From: Aneurinibacillus sp. Ricciae_BoGa-3
GTDB lineage: Bacteria; Bacillota; Bacilli; Aneurinibacillales; Aneurinibacillaceae
DNA length: 64,000 nucleotides
Assembly (NCBI RefSeq): GCF_028421645.1
Contig: NZ_CP116887.1
Location: 1,056,001 to 1,120,000, forward strand
Direction: 5' to 3'
Both the position numbers and the translations under genes were made by a program. This document shows positions 1 to 6,357 of this stretch, piece by piece. Under the pieces are notes generated by a model. The model had not been told where the DNA came from. It saw only the letters and a program-made list of their open reading frames with translations, and ran no database searches. Numbering within the stretch: position 1 is the first letter of the stretch; each line of letters starts with the position of its first letter.

Positions 1-127
1 ATAGCTAACCAACTAAGGACTCTGTTTTTGAACTGGTGAGCAGGCATAAAGTAAAAGAGACAAAGGCTACTAAGAACTCGTGGCCTCTGTTGAACGAGAA
101 GGTTGAAACAACTTCAGTCGCATCAAC
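1..127 (-). ncRNA. candidate small RNA unit 4 of 4 (cut by window edge)
   Basis: On the minus strand an extended -10 element, TGCTATAAT (plus positions 134-142), is followed by about 127 nt with no convincing ribosome site or ORF. The same CGTGCTATAATC block opens the unit at 332-420, and both are followed by an ATTTYG-like start. The unit would end beyond the window; its last bases (AGAGTCCTTAG) resemble the start of the terminator hairpin of the unit at 494-604. The RNA is inferred from promoter plus repeat structure only. Confidence 0.4.
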
Positions 128-169
128 GAAATGATTATAGCACGAGTTTAGAATGCGGTCACCTGGGAT

Positions 170-254
170 TAAAAAAGCCCGTAGCTGTTTAACTACAGGC
201 AAAGAGAAAGATAAGGTTGGATTTTGAACGCGTAATGGAATGAATCCCAATTAC
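170..254 (-). ncRNA. candidate small RNA unit 3 of 4
   Basis: Minus-strand extended -10 TGATACAAT (plus 261-269) lies upstream of an 85-nt stretch. It ends in an intrinsic terminator whose arms are 177-184 and 193-200 (GCCTGTAG / CTACGGGC), followed by six T on the minus strand. This unit departs most from the other three in its -10 (TACAAT instead of TATAAT). No ORF with a ribosome site fits inside it. It is interpreted as a short transcribed RNA, unverified. Confidence 0.4.
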
Positions 255-331
255 AGTATTATTGTATCACTATGGAATAAATAATAAAGGCTTTGCCCTA
301 CCAATAGTGTTAGGGATCGTGACAAAGGGAA

Positions 332-420
332 AGAAAAAAGCCCATAGCATATAGCCATGGACCCTTTAATGTAAGTGGAGTTGATATCAAGAGTTGATAA
401 ACGTGCTAACACGTTTCGCA
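332..420 (-). ncRNA. candidate small RNA unit 2 of 4
   Basis: Minus-strand extended -10 TGCTATAAT (plus 427-435) is followed after about 60 nt by a terminator hairpin. Arms are 354-360 (CCATGGC) and 342-348 (GCTATGG), then six T (334-339). The hairpin shares the CCATAGC/GCTATGG core with the unit at 494-604, although the segment between promoter and hairpin is different. A conserved shell with a variable centre points to duplicated small RNA genes. Confidence 0.45.
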
Positions 421-493
421 AAATCGATTATAGCACGATAAAAAAGTAATACGTTGAATTTAGACAACGTACACGTGATGTTCAAAAAGACAA

Positions 494-604
494 TTAAAAA
501 GTCCATAGCACCGCTATGGACTCTATATTCAACAAGACAGTTTAGAATGTACATTGCAAGAATTGAGAGTTGCATGCGGAAGCTCTAGAAACTTAGCTTG
601 CAAC
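494..604 (-). ncRNA. candidate small RNA unit 1 of 4
   Basis: Minus-strand extended -10 TGTTATAAT (plus 611-619) and a perfect terminator define a unit of about 110 nt. The terminator has a 9-bp stem GTCCATAGC/GCTATGGAC (501-509, 513-521), loop GGT, then five T (496-500). The centre contains no plausible ORF. This is the best formed of four tandem units that all run opposite to the phage late operon. Confidence 0.5.
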
Positions 605-795
605 AAATACATTATAACACGATTTTAGTCAATAAAACGGTGTTTCCAGCAACTAACCAAATAAGGAAGTATAGGGGGTGATAACATAAGTAAGAGTTCC
701 GGTCGATTATGAAGGCGAATCTATGGAAAAACTTATTAATATAACCGAAATTAAAACAAAGCAAGCTTAGTTTTTTGTGAGGGGGTGATTTTCTT

Positions 796-897
796 ATGCA
801 ACAGCATCTAATAGATCGCGCAGAACTTGAAGAATGGCTGGAGACTATCGGCCATAAAGTAGGACAAGCCACAGAGATCTTAAATAAGGACAAATAA
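796..897 (+). CDS. small phage protein, 33 aa
   Basis: The ATG at 796 follows a good ribosome site (GTGAGGGGGTGAT) and encodes MQQHLIDRAELEEWLETIGH and so on, ending TEILNKDK. The protein is acidic and probably a single amphipathic helix (E-L-E-E-W-L-E pattern). I do not recognise a family. It sits just before a large hairpin terminator and in line with the other short prophage genes downstream, so it is probably a late-regulatory or accessory phage gene. The call rests on ribosome site and composition only. Confidence 0.45.
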   Translation: MQQHLIDRAELEEWLETIGHKVGQATEILNKDK

Positions 898-936
898 ATC
901 GGTAATCAAATAACCTGTCCAACATTGGGAACCCAC

Positions 937-999
937 GAGGACACTGACAAGATTAGCAGGATAATACCCTGCAGTCTGTTGGTGTCCTCTTTTATTTTG
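937..999 (+). terminator. large branched intrinsic terminator
   Basis: Outer arms GAGGACACTGACA (937-949) and TGTTGGTGTCCTC (977-989) enclose a smaller hairpin (GCAGG/CCTGC, 956-972). A T-rich tail (988-999) follows. It ends transcription of the 33-aa gene before the gene at 1017. Confidence 0.7.
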
Positions 1000-1016
1000 C
1001 CATGGAGGGAAGCGGA

Positions 1017-1220
1017 ATGAAACTTAAAGATGATATATCAGGTGAGAAAAAGAAACGCAAAATTAATTCAGCTTCTAAAACAAAATGCAAAAATAAAAAA
1101 CCTAAAAAAGGTCAAACCAAGAAAGAAGATCTATCATTTCGTGATTTTGAACAAATGATGCGCAAAGGACGAACGTACAGCCGGAGCAAAGGCGGAGCTA
1201 TCCGCCAGAAACGATATTAG
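1017..1220 (+). CDS. small lysine-rich phage protein, 67 aa
   Basis: The chosen ATG (1017) has GGAGGG about 8 nt upstream; an earlier in-frame ATG at 1002 overlaps that site and is unlikely. The first 40 residues are dominated by Lys with Asn/Thr/Ser, then comes DLSFRDFEQMMRKGRTYSR and a basic end. It has no membrane segment. The charge suggests nucleic-acid binding, but this is inference; no family is recognised. It ends 14 bases before the regulator at 1235 and is probably co-transcribed with it. Confidence 0.55.
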   Translation: MKLKDDISGEKKKRKINSASKTKCKNKKPKKGQTKKEDLSFRDFEQMMRKGRTYSRSKGGAIRQKRY

Positions 1221-1234
1221 GGGAGGGACGAACA

Positions 1235-1879
1235 ATGAATCAATCTAATGAAACTTTTCTGGAACGTGTTTGCTCAAAATGCCCAGGTACACAGTGGGGA
1301 AAGTCTAGTATGTGCCGCATACATGATATGCATATAGGAAAAATAACTGCCTGTCAGCAGTGGGACGAGTACCAGGTAGCTCAGCTGAGGGATCATGATG
1401 GACAAGTTGCCTTCCTTGATTTAGAGCCCGCACTGGAAGCTGTGCAGCGTGTGGAGCAGGATTTGCGAGATTATCGTTGGATGGCAGAAAAGGTTCAAAC
1501 GCTGCAGAGTAATGAGGAGCAAGAAAAACAGTATTCAGGCGCCGGAACGGCACAATATGGTGTAGAAGCATCCCTTCCTAAGGCGCAGGGTGTCAACTCA
1601 GATGTAACCTATCGAGAGGCGCAGAAGCTTCTCAGAAACTGGGAACGTATGAAGCGATATGAACGAAAGGTGAAGAAGCTAGAAGAGGCTGTTCGCTCTC
1701 TCAAGGATGAAAGGGAGCGTACACTCGCAGAAGGGATTTTGGACGGTGAGAAACTGTATCAAATTGCTCAGCAGCTGAATGTCAGCAGAACAACGGTGGA
1801 TACAATTCGTCGCTCCATGGTTCGTAATTTAGCTTGGGCATTATATGAAGACGAGATGAGGGAAGGCCTGCCGGCATAA
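1235..1879 (+). CDS. phage late transcription regulator, sigma-70 region 4-like HTH with N-terminal Cys cluster
   Basis: 214 aa. The N-terminus has a metal-site-like cluster: C13-x2-C16-x10-C27, H30, H33 and C40. The middle is coiled-coil (residues about 65-95 and 125-170). The C-terminal part (residues about 165-205) reads LAEGILDGEKLYQIAQQLNV then SRTTVDTIRR, a helix-turn-helix of the sigma region 4 / ArpU-RinA late-regulator type. Such proteins switch on packaging and lysis operons in Gram-positive phages. It lies upstream of the terminase, where such regulators usually sit, with a strong ribosome site AGGGGAGGG. The zinc-like cluster is not part of the standard family and resembles that of the 46-aa protein at 3086. 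Confidence 0.65.
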   Translation: MNQSNETFLERVCSKCPGTQWGKSSMCRIHDMHIGKITACQQWDEYQVAQLRDHDGQVAFLDLEPALEAVQRVEQDLRDYRWMAEKVQTLQSNEEQEKQYSGAGTAQYGVEASLPKAQGVNSDVTYREAQKLLRNWERMKRYERKVKKLEEAVRSLKDERERTLAEGILDGEKLYQIAQQLNVSRTTVDTIRRSMVRNLAWALYEDEMREGLPA

Positions 1880-1976
1880 CGGTGGGTCTTTCCTCATATA
1901 TTTTTATATAAATGTATTTTGGGATTGGATATTATATAGAAAAATGAACTGTAAAAATGATAGAATATATCAGATT

Positions 1977-2052
1977 GTTAAGGGCAAACTTATCGAAAGG
2001 TAAGGACGCAAAACTATAGGAGCTTATGTCTTTGGACATGCTAGCCAGTTGC
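1977..2052 (+). promoter_or_regulatory. cyclic di-GMP riboswitch (GEMM-I) in the prophage
   Basis: The core matches the GEMM-I consensus: GGCAAAC (1983-1989), a CGAAAGG tetraloop-type segment, GGACGCAAA (2004-2012), then the second stem, with CTAGCCAGTTGC (2041-2052) closing the aptamer. The ribosome site AAGGGGGT lies directly after the closing strand and the ATG is at 2066, so translational control is likely. Binding of c-di-GMP is known for the family; for this copy it is inferred. Confidence 0.85.
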
Positions 2053-2065
2053 AAGGGGGTAAATC

Positions 2066-2377
2066 ATGAGAGAGAAAGATGAAAAATTAATATCTGCCTT
2101 AGAGGAGTTTCTTTTCTTATTAAAAAAATATCCGGATGACGTAAGGAATGTTTCCGAGTTCAGAAACTACCTGCGAACATTTTTAAGACTAAATTCCGGT
2201 AATGATACGCTTCCTACAATAGAAGTGGTAACTGTTATAAAATATGAGAAGCCACTGATTTTTAAAGTAATGCAAGAAAGTAAAGAAAATTGGTTGCATT
2301 TTCTTACTCATGCCGTGATGGATATTGATGAAGCTAGAAGTAGACTTGATACAATTTGGAACTCTAAATCGAATTAA
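2066..2377 (+). CDS. c-di-GMP riboswitch-controlled phage protein of unknown function, 103 aa
   Basis: It begins MREKDEKLISALEEFLFLLK and continues through a helical N-terminal half (YPDDVRNVSEFRNYLRTFLR) into a mixed beta-like stretch (TIEVVTVIKYEKPLIFKVMQ) and a final helix. It is soluble, with no signal peptide and no Cys. I recognise no family. Its only clear functional cue is the GEMM-I riboswitch that covers its leader and ribosome site, making it a candidate effector by which the prophage reads host c-di-GMP. A terminator follows at 2425, so it appears to be a one-gene unit. Confidence 0.7.
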   Translation: MREKDEKLISALEEFLFLLKKYPDDVRNVSEFRNYLRTFLRLNSGNDTLPTIEVVTVIKYEKPLIFKVMQESKENWLHFLTHAVMDIDEARSRLDTIWNSKSN

Positions 2378-2424
2378 TTACTTTCTTAAAAGTGTGTTAA
2401 TGTGAAAAATAGACGAAAGAAATA

Positions 2425-2453
2425 GAGCTGTTCCCATGAGGGGCAGCTTTTTT
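2425..2453 (+). terminator. intrinsic terminator after the riboswitch-controlled gene
   Basis: Arms AGCTGTTCCC (2425-2434) and GGGGCAGCT (2440-2448), then a T run. Confidence 0.75.
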
Positions 2454-2474
2454 GTTTTGCCTTGTAGGGATTTA

Positions 2475-2547
2475 ACTTTACATTTTGGACAAAACTTTAC
2501 AAAGTGGACATTGCTTTACAAACTAGACTTTACTTTACATTCTGGAC
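2475..2547. repeat. four 19-bp direct repeats (iteron-like)
   Basis: Copies of RCTTTACAWWSTGGAC (third copy ends TAGAC) start at 2475, 2494, 2513 and 2532, exactly 19 bp apart. The regular phase over about two helical turns looks like a protein-binding array. It could also be the multi-repeat end of an IS21-type element, but no transposase lies next to it. I see no gene between 2454 and 2766. Confidence 0.7.
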
Positions 2548-2766
2548 GTTTTTTGCGGATGAAGTATGTGGCGTGTTATGCTTGGCGCAGGAAAGAAATA
2601 AGTGAGAGGCCGTTCCAAGATGATCCGTCCTTTTTCCATTTTACTTCAAGGTCTTCTATGTGGCTATTTATGGCGAAAAACGTAATTAATCATAATTTCA
2701 GTTTAAATAAGCAATAAGATGCAGTAAAATATCCCTGTTTATAAATGAAGATAGGAGTTATGATTT

Positions 2767-3021
2767 ATGTTAAAACAACATTCAGGGATAACAAATAGTA
2801 GGATAAACATGTTAAGAGACTTATACACTCACTACTTAAAAAATGGCGAAAAGCCAAAAATTGTGTTGCTAAATAAAAAAGATAATACGTACTTAACTTA
2901 TAGGTATTTTGCTCAAATGAACTTCGTTAATTTTGAATGTAAAGGAAAAGATGAGTATCATATATCACTACTTCCGTTGGGTATAGACAAAGTTAAAAAA
3001 TTGAATTGTGACAATCAATAG
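2767..3021 (+). CDS. hypothetical phage protein, 84 aa
   Basis: A ribosome site (AGGAG about 10 nt upstream of the ATG) and a terminator right after the stop frame this as a single-gene unit. The protein is basic in its first half (RINMLRDLYTHYLKNGEKPK) and seems alpha/beta, without Cys pairs or membrane segments. I do not recognise it. Its A/T-rich codon use matches the small accessory prophage genes rather than the late operon. Confidence 0.5.
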   Translation: MLKQHSGITNSRINMLRDLYTHYLKNGEKPKIVLLNKKDNTYLTYRYFAQMNFVNFECKGKDEYHISLLPLGIDKVKKLNCDNQ

Positions 3022-3033
3022 TAAGCGAAGGGG

Positions 3034-3058
3034 CCGCTCCTAAATGGAGCGGTTTTTT
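3034..3058 (+). terminator. intrinsic terminator
   Basis: CCGCTCC (3034-3040), loop TAAAT, GGAGCGG (3046-3052), then TTTTTT. Confidence 0.85.
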
Positions 3059-3085
3059 GTTGTGCTTGAAAGGGGTGAGAAAGAT

Positions 3086-3226
3086 GTGAAACGCCGTACT
3101 AGAGCAGAAAAAAGAGAGTATAAGAAGCAGTTGGAAAAATGCCGGACATGCCCATGGGGAACAAAATTAGCCGGCAAGATTATGTGTATTCGGATTACAT
3201 GTGTAAAGGGAGATGAAAACAAATGA
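3086..3226 (+). CDS. small Cys-cluster phage protein, 46 aa
   Basis: The start is GTG 3086, with AGGGGTGAG as ribosome site; the ATG at 3044 lies inside the terminator hairpin and is rejected. The protein is basic (MKRRTRAEKREYKKQLEK), then shows C-x2-C-x11-C-x4-C (CRTCPWG, MCIRITC), a small metal-binding knuckle. The spacing and the CxxCP-G pattern resemble the N-terminus of the late regulator at 1235, suggesting a stand-alone version of that domain. The stop overlaps the next start (ATGA at 3223), so the two genes are translationally coupled. Confidence 0.6.
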   Translation: MKRRTRAEKREYKKQLEKCRTCPWGTKLAGKIMCIRITCVKGDENK

Positions 3227-3477
3227 CAGAATATGCATACATGAGCAAATCAGGGACAATCCATATTGTTGACAAACGATCCGACGCTGAAGAAGCAAGT
3301 GTTAATGGCAAAATCGTTGAAACGAATCTACCGCATCGTGGTGGTTATGAAATCGATGCGGCAGGTGAAAATCTGATCGCTGAGGACGGAGTGGTACATA
3401 TTGATGATGCGCACTCTGCACCTGTTAGTCTTGATCGATTCCCGGAACTTAAGGCGCTGTATGATAAAGTGAAATAA
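3223..3477 (+). CDS. hypothetical phage protein, 84 aa
   Basis: It starts within the stop of the Cys-cluster gene (4-bp overlap). The sequence is acidic and predicted mostly beta (SGTIHIVDKRSDAEEASVNG, later DGVVHIDDAHSAPV). It has no Cys, signal or membrane segment. No family is recognised. Coupled translation with the upstream 46-aa protein suggests the two act together. A hairpin without a T tract (GCCAGGC/GCCTGGC, about 3499-3520) follows. Confidence 0.5.
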   Translation: MTEYAYMSKSGTIHIVDKRSDAEEASVNGKIVETNLPHRGGYEIDAAGENLIAEDGVVHIDDAHSAPVSLDRFPELKALYDKVK

Positions 3478-3592
3478 TTTTTTAATGTATAAGTGTATGC
3501 CAGGCCTTACAGCCTGGCGTTGGCTGCTCAACAAAATAAATATGTGGTCGGGTTGAGTGGCGAACGGTGGGTTGGAATAAAATAGTATAACT

Positions 3593-3754
3593 TTATAGTG
3601 AATTGTACTTTCCTTCTTTATACTCTTTTACCCAACGATATATTATAAAGCTGTTTATTTGATGTTTTCTAGCTATGGAGCTTGGGCTTTGTGTCTGCAG
3701 GACTTGCCTTATGACCTCGCGTTTAAAATCTAACGAATAATGTTTTCTAGTCAA
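3593..3754 (-). CDS. riboswitch-linked HTH protein, truncated IS3-type OrfA-like
   Basis: The start chosen is TTG 3754, because AAAGGAG lies 8-9 nt upstream at the end of the riboswitch; an ATG-initiated longer form would begin inside the aptamer. The 53-aa product (LTRKHYSLDFKREVIRQVLQ and so on, ending YKEGKYNSL) is the N-terminal helix-turn-helix of IS3-family OrfA transposases. Full OrfA proteins are nearer 90-100 aa and are followed by OrfB, which is absent. It is either an IS remnant that captured a riboswitch or a domesticated DNA-binding protein. Between 3480 and 3592 I see no gene. Confidence 0.55.
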   Translation of the reverse strand: MTRKHYSLDFKREVIRQVLQTQSPSSIARKHQINSFIIYRWVKEYKEGKYNSL

Positions 3755-3770
3755 GATAAAAACTCCTTTC

Positions 3771-3850
3771 GATAGTCCGGCCATCATAGTCATTAGAAAA
3801 CCTTAGATCCGTGACTTTGTGTCCTTATCTTTCGATAAGTTTACCTTTTC
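3771..3850 (-). promoter_or_regulatory. cyclic di-GMP riboswitch (GEMM-I), minus strand
   Basis: Reading the minus strand: GGTAAAC, then ATCGAAAGAT, GGACACAAAG, CGGATCTAAGG and finally GGCCGGACTATC. This is the GEMM-I order, with A for G in the usual GGACGCAAAG. AAAGGAG follows immediately, so the ribosome site of the HTH gene is within reach of the closing stem. The single-base departures leave ligand binding less certain than for the other copies. Confidence 0.75.
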
Positions 3851-3908
3851 GATGGTTATATTTTCATGGAACAAATATAGCAAACAAATATTAACACAAT
3901 GTAAAGAC

Positions 3909-4175
3909 TCAAAAAGGGTTTAAATATCCCTCTTTGACGCAATTAAATATCGCATGGGCTGCTAACCCAAAAAAGAAGTTGCGAGGTCCAGCGCGACCGT
4001 TGGAATTCTTTTTATTTTGTATACTAATCAACTTATGGTATTGGGTTAGTAATTTGTCTAAAGATTGACTGATTAAAACAATTTCAGGGTCAGATAGGGT
4101 TTTATCTTTTGTAGCTTGATTTAATTCTTTGCGAAGTTCCTCGATCCTCTTAAGAAGAGCCAATTTATCGTTCAT
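3909..4175 (-). CDS. Spo0E-like aspartyl-phosphate phosphatase, 88 aa
   Basis: The core IEELRKELNQATKDKTLSDP then EIVLISQSLDKLLTQYHKL carries the Spo0E signature (I-x2-LR-x-EL, then S-Q-x-LD-x-L). Family members dephosphorylate Spo0A~P and so delay sporulation. The C-terminal 30 residues (from about SNGRAGPRN) are not typical and may be an extension. A ribosome site AAAAGGA precedes the ATG. It is transcribed away from the RepL-like gene, inside the prophage. A phage benefit from delaying host sporulation is a reasonable inference. Confidence 0.75.
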   Translation of the reverse strand: MNDKLALLKRIEELRKELNQATKDKTLSDPEIVLISQSLDKLLTQYHKLISIQNKKNSNGRAGPRNFFFGLAAHAIFNCVKEGYLNPF

Positions 4176-4311
4176 CTAATTGTCCTTTTTGGGTATTTGG
4201 TAATTTTGTTACCTCATAAAGCACAGTTCAAAACTGAGCAATGTAAATGGGTTGTGGCTTTTGCATCAAAATAGCTGGTTTTATTACACTTTTGGAGGTG
4301 GGTGATATGAC

Positions 4312-4824
4312 ATGAGCGACCCTGTAAATACCCGTTCCTTTCAGAACAACACACCGGAAGCCGTAAAAGTATCAGTGGAAGTGAAGCCTGGCGAATCAAT
4401 TAAAGCGTTCCGGCCACGCATATTCAAGAACTTCGACTTCACAATGGTTTTCCATGCCAATAACCGTGATCTGGTCCGGAATAAGAAGCTAAGCGATGAC
4501 GAAAAGTCATTGCTTTTTTCTTTGCTTATTTATCTTGATTATGACCAGTACGTAAAGGATGAAAGTGCCATGTTTTTCAATGTGAAAAGGGTAGCTGAAC
4601 TTTTAGGATGGAGTCGTCAGCGTGCCGGCCGGGTTCTGGATGGTCTGTGCAGCCATTCAAAACGGCTGCTTGCCTACACTAAGATAGGGCGGGAAAAGTA
4701 TTACATGCTCAATCCTCATTTTATTTTTCGAGGGGATACTTCCAGCATGGATACGGCCATCAAGCTTTTTGAGCAATCAGCTATTGACAATGCAGAAAGC
4801 GATGTTCTCGGAGATGGAAGCTGA
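4312..4824 (+). CDS. RepL-like winged-helix replication/regulatory protein, 170 aa
   Basis: Residues about 60-140 form a winged helix: DDEKSLLFSLLIYLDYDQYV, then NVKRVAELLGWSRQRAGRVL, ending in YYMLNPHFIFRGD. The last motif (YxxNPxxIFRG) is characteristic of the Firmicute plasmid replication protein RepL and related phage proteins. The N-terminal 45 residues are unrelated and low in structure. It is preceded by GGAGGTGGGTGAT and followed by a palindromic repeat pair (4832-4873) that could be its binding site. It may act in replication or as a repressor; no other replication gene is visible in the window. Confidence 0.6.
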   Translation: MSDPVNTRSFQNNTPEAVKVSVEVKPGESIKAFRPRIFKNFDFTMVFHANNRDLVRNKKLSDDEKSLLFSLLIYLDYDQYVKDESAMFFNVKRVAELLGWSRQRAGRVLDGLCSHSKRLLAYTKIGREKYYMLNPHFIFRGDTSSMDTAIKLFEQSAIDNAESDVLGDGS

Positions 4825-4831
4825 ATCCAAT

Positions 4832-4873
4832 ATGTTACGGTAGCATAACTTATATGTTACGCTGGCATAACAT
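4832..4873. repeat. two direct copies of an imperfect palindrome
   Basis: ATGTTACGGTAGCATAAC (4832-4849) and ATGTTACGCTGGCATAAC (4854-4871) are 22 bp apart, each with GTTA...TAAC symmetry. They lie directly behind the RepL-like gene and look like operator or origin sites. The 4874-5094 stretch has no supportable gene. Confidence 0.6.
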
Positions 4874-5094
4874 ATTTTTTCGAAAAAACCCAGTAATGGC
4901 GCTGGTTTTCGAACTTTGCCCTTTCTTATCCCCTATTGATGGGGGTTATTTCACTTCATGTTTTAGGAGTGATATCGAATTAACAAAGTGTAGCAGCGGA
5001 AAAATAGAGCCAACGAGGCCGATGGGACCTAACCGGTTTCAAGGCCGAGGAAGGCTAAAGCAAGCGAAGCGCGGTAGAGGAAAACTATGAAATT

Positions 5095-5127
5095 ACACAA
5101 ATAAGAAACCCTACCGATAAGTAGGGT
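5095..5127 (-). terminator. intrinsic terminator of the zinc-ribbon gene
   Basis: On the minus strand ACCCTAC (5127-5121), loop, GTAGGGT (5114-5108), then TTTCTTATTTG. It overlaps the stop codon of the gene at 5127. Confidence 0.7.
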
Positions 5128-5315
5128 CAAATACTTTTCTTCATACCACACTTTCTGCATTCTCTAAGGAAAACATAATCTTTAACAGAACTTTTGAAGT
5201 GAGCGTTACCGCAGTTATCGCACCGGCCACTGACAATATCAGGTTGTTCCTTATAATCATAAATAATGTTGGTGTCATAACCTTTATATTCTTCTGTTTG
5301 GTTTTCAGTACTCAA
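5127..5315 (-). CDS. small zinc-ribbon protein, 62 aa
   Basis: The C-terminal half carries CDNCG and, 18 residues on, CRKCG, a classic two-knuckle zinc ribbon; the N-terminal half is acidic and polar. The start is taken as TTG 5315, because AAGGTGAT sits 5 nt upstream; a longer reading from ATG 5351 lacks a ribosome site. It is transcribed divergently from the small terminase. The function is unknown; such ribbons bind DNA, RNA or protein partners. Confidence 0.6.
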   Translation of the reverse strand: MSTENQTEEYKGYDTNIIYDYKEQPDIVSGRCDNCGNAHFKSSVKDYVFLRECRKCGMKKSI

Positions 5316-5391
5316 TGTGATCACCTTCATGTTGAATTTAACTTTATACATTTTAGCAGATTAATAATGAGGGAGGTAGGTGGGGATGTAA

Positions 5392-6357
5392 ATGGCCAGA
5401 CAGCGCGATCCCAGAAGAGAAAAGGCATTTGAGATATTCAGGGAGAAGAAGGGTGAAATAACCAATAGAGCCATTGCTGAGCTGCTGAGCCTTCCCGAAA
5501 AAACAATTGGAGGATGGAAGTCAAAGGACAAATGGCTAGAAAGATTGTCTCAGAAAGCGAATGGAGTACTCCAATCGGATGGACGTAGTATTCCAAAAAA
5601 TACGGAGTACTCCAAAAAGAAAAAGAGCAGGCCAAAAGGCAAATTTCCTCCTCCCAGTGAAACTTCCATGGAGAAGGCGGAAGATGTTGATTTACCGCCA
5701 AAACAGCAGCTTTTTGTACATGAGTACCTGGTTGATTTTAACGCTACACAGGCTGCTATCAGGGCGGGATATACTGCCAATTCAGCAAGAATCACAGCTT
5801 CAAAGCTACTAGCAAAGGCTAACGTCCGAAAAGCGGTGGCCCAGCTCATACCGGGACTTCGGCAACGCATGTCAGAAGACAGTCGCATTGCCTACTTGGC
5901 TTTGTGGAACCAGCTGCACGAGATTGATCGTCAGCTGGCCGACCATGACGAGGCTCAAGAAAAAGTTCGTGAGTTGAAGGAAGACTACATGGATGCTGTG
6001 ATAAAGGAACAGGAAGAAAAAGTCTTGAGGCTGCGCCTGGAGATCGGGCTATATACTGACCGAATCATGCGGCATGGAAACTGGGTGAAGGCTCAGGAAT
6101 TACGCAGAACCATACTGCAGGACATTCTCGACCGTGGCGGTTACAAGCAGCTGGATTTGCTTGCTGATGATCCGGACAAGCTGCAGTTGGCGAGGAACAA
6201 GGATCGCCGGGAAGAAGAGAAACTGCAGATTGAACGCGAAAAACTGGCGCTTGAACGTTCTAAAATTGAAGAGCGTGAAGATGATGAAGTTGATGGCTTA
6301 GACTCTCTAGCAAAAGCTATTGAACAGAGTAACAAGATGTTCGGTGGTGAGGAATAA
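5392..6357 (+). CDS. terS: phage terminase small subunit
   Basis: 321 aa. The N-terminus (RDPRREKAFEIFREKKGEIT, then NRAIAELLSLPEKTIGGWKS) is the extra HTH seen in PBSX-type small terminases. Residues about 100-150 (PPKQQLFVHEYLVDFNATQA, then AIRAGYTANSARITASKLLA) are the Terminase_2 DNA-recognition domain. The C-terminal half is a long charged coiled coil for oligomer assembly. Small subunits bind the packaging site and load the large subunit. The stop overlaps the next start (TAATG at 6355-6359). Basic segments around residues 65-85 (KKKKSRPKGK) link the two DNA-binding parts. Confidence 0.9.
   Translation: MARQRDPRREKAFEIFREKKGEITNRAIAELLSLPEKTIGGWKSKDKWLERLSQKANGVLQSDGRSIPKNTEYSKKKKSRPKGKFPPPSETSMEKAEDVDLPPKQQLFVHEYLVDFNATQAAIRAGYTANSARITASKLLAKANVRKAVAQLIPGLRQRMSEDSRIAYLALWNQLHEIDRQLADHDEAQEKVRELKEDYMDAVIKEQEEKVLRLRLEIGLYTDRIMRHGNWVKAQELRRTILQDILDRGGYKQLDLLADDPDKLQLARNKDRREEEKLQIEREKLALERSKIEEREDDEVDGLDSLAKAIEQSNKMFGGEE

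Noticed and set aside
5..250. Open frame of 81 codons on the minus strand
   Set aside because: It crosses a terminator and a -10 element of the small-RNA-like units and has no ribosome site.
2436..2717. Open frame of 93 codons on the plus strand
   Set aside because: It begins in the terminator loop and its first half is the translation of the 19-bp repeats; composition is not protein-like.
4854..5090. Open frame of 78 codons on the plus strand
   Set aside because: Begins in the second palindrome and lacks a ribosome site; no family-like stretch.
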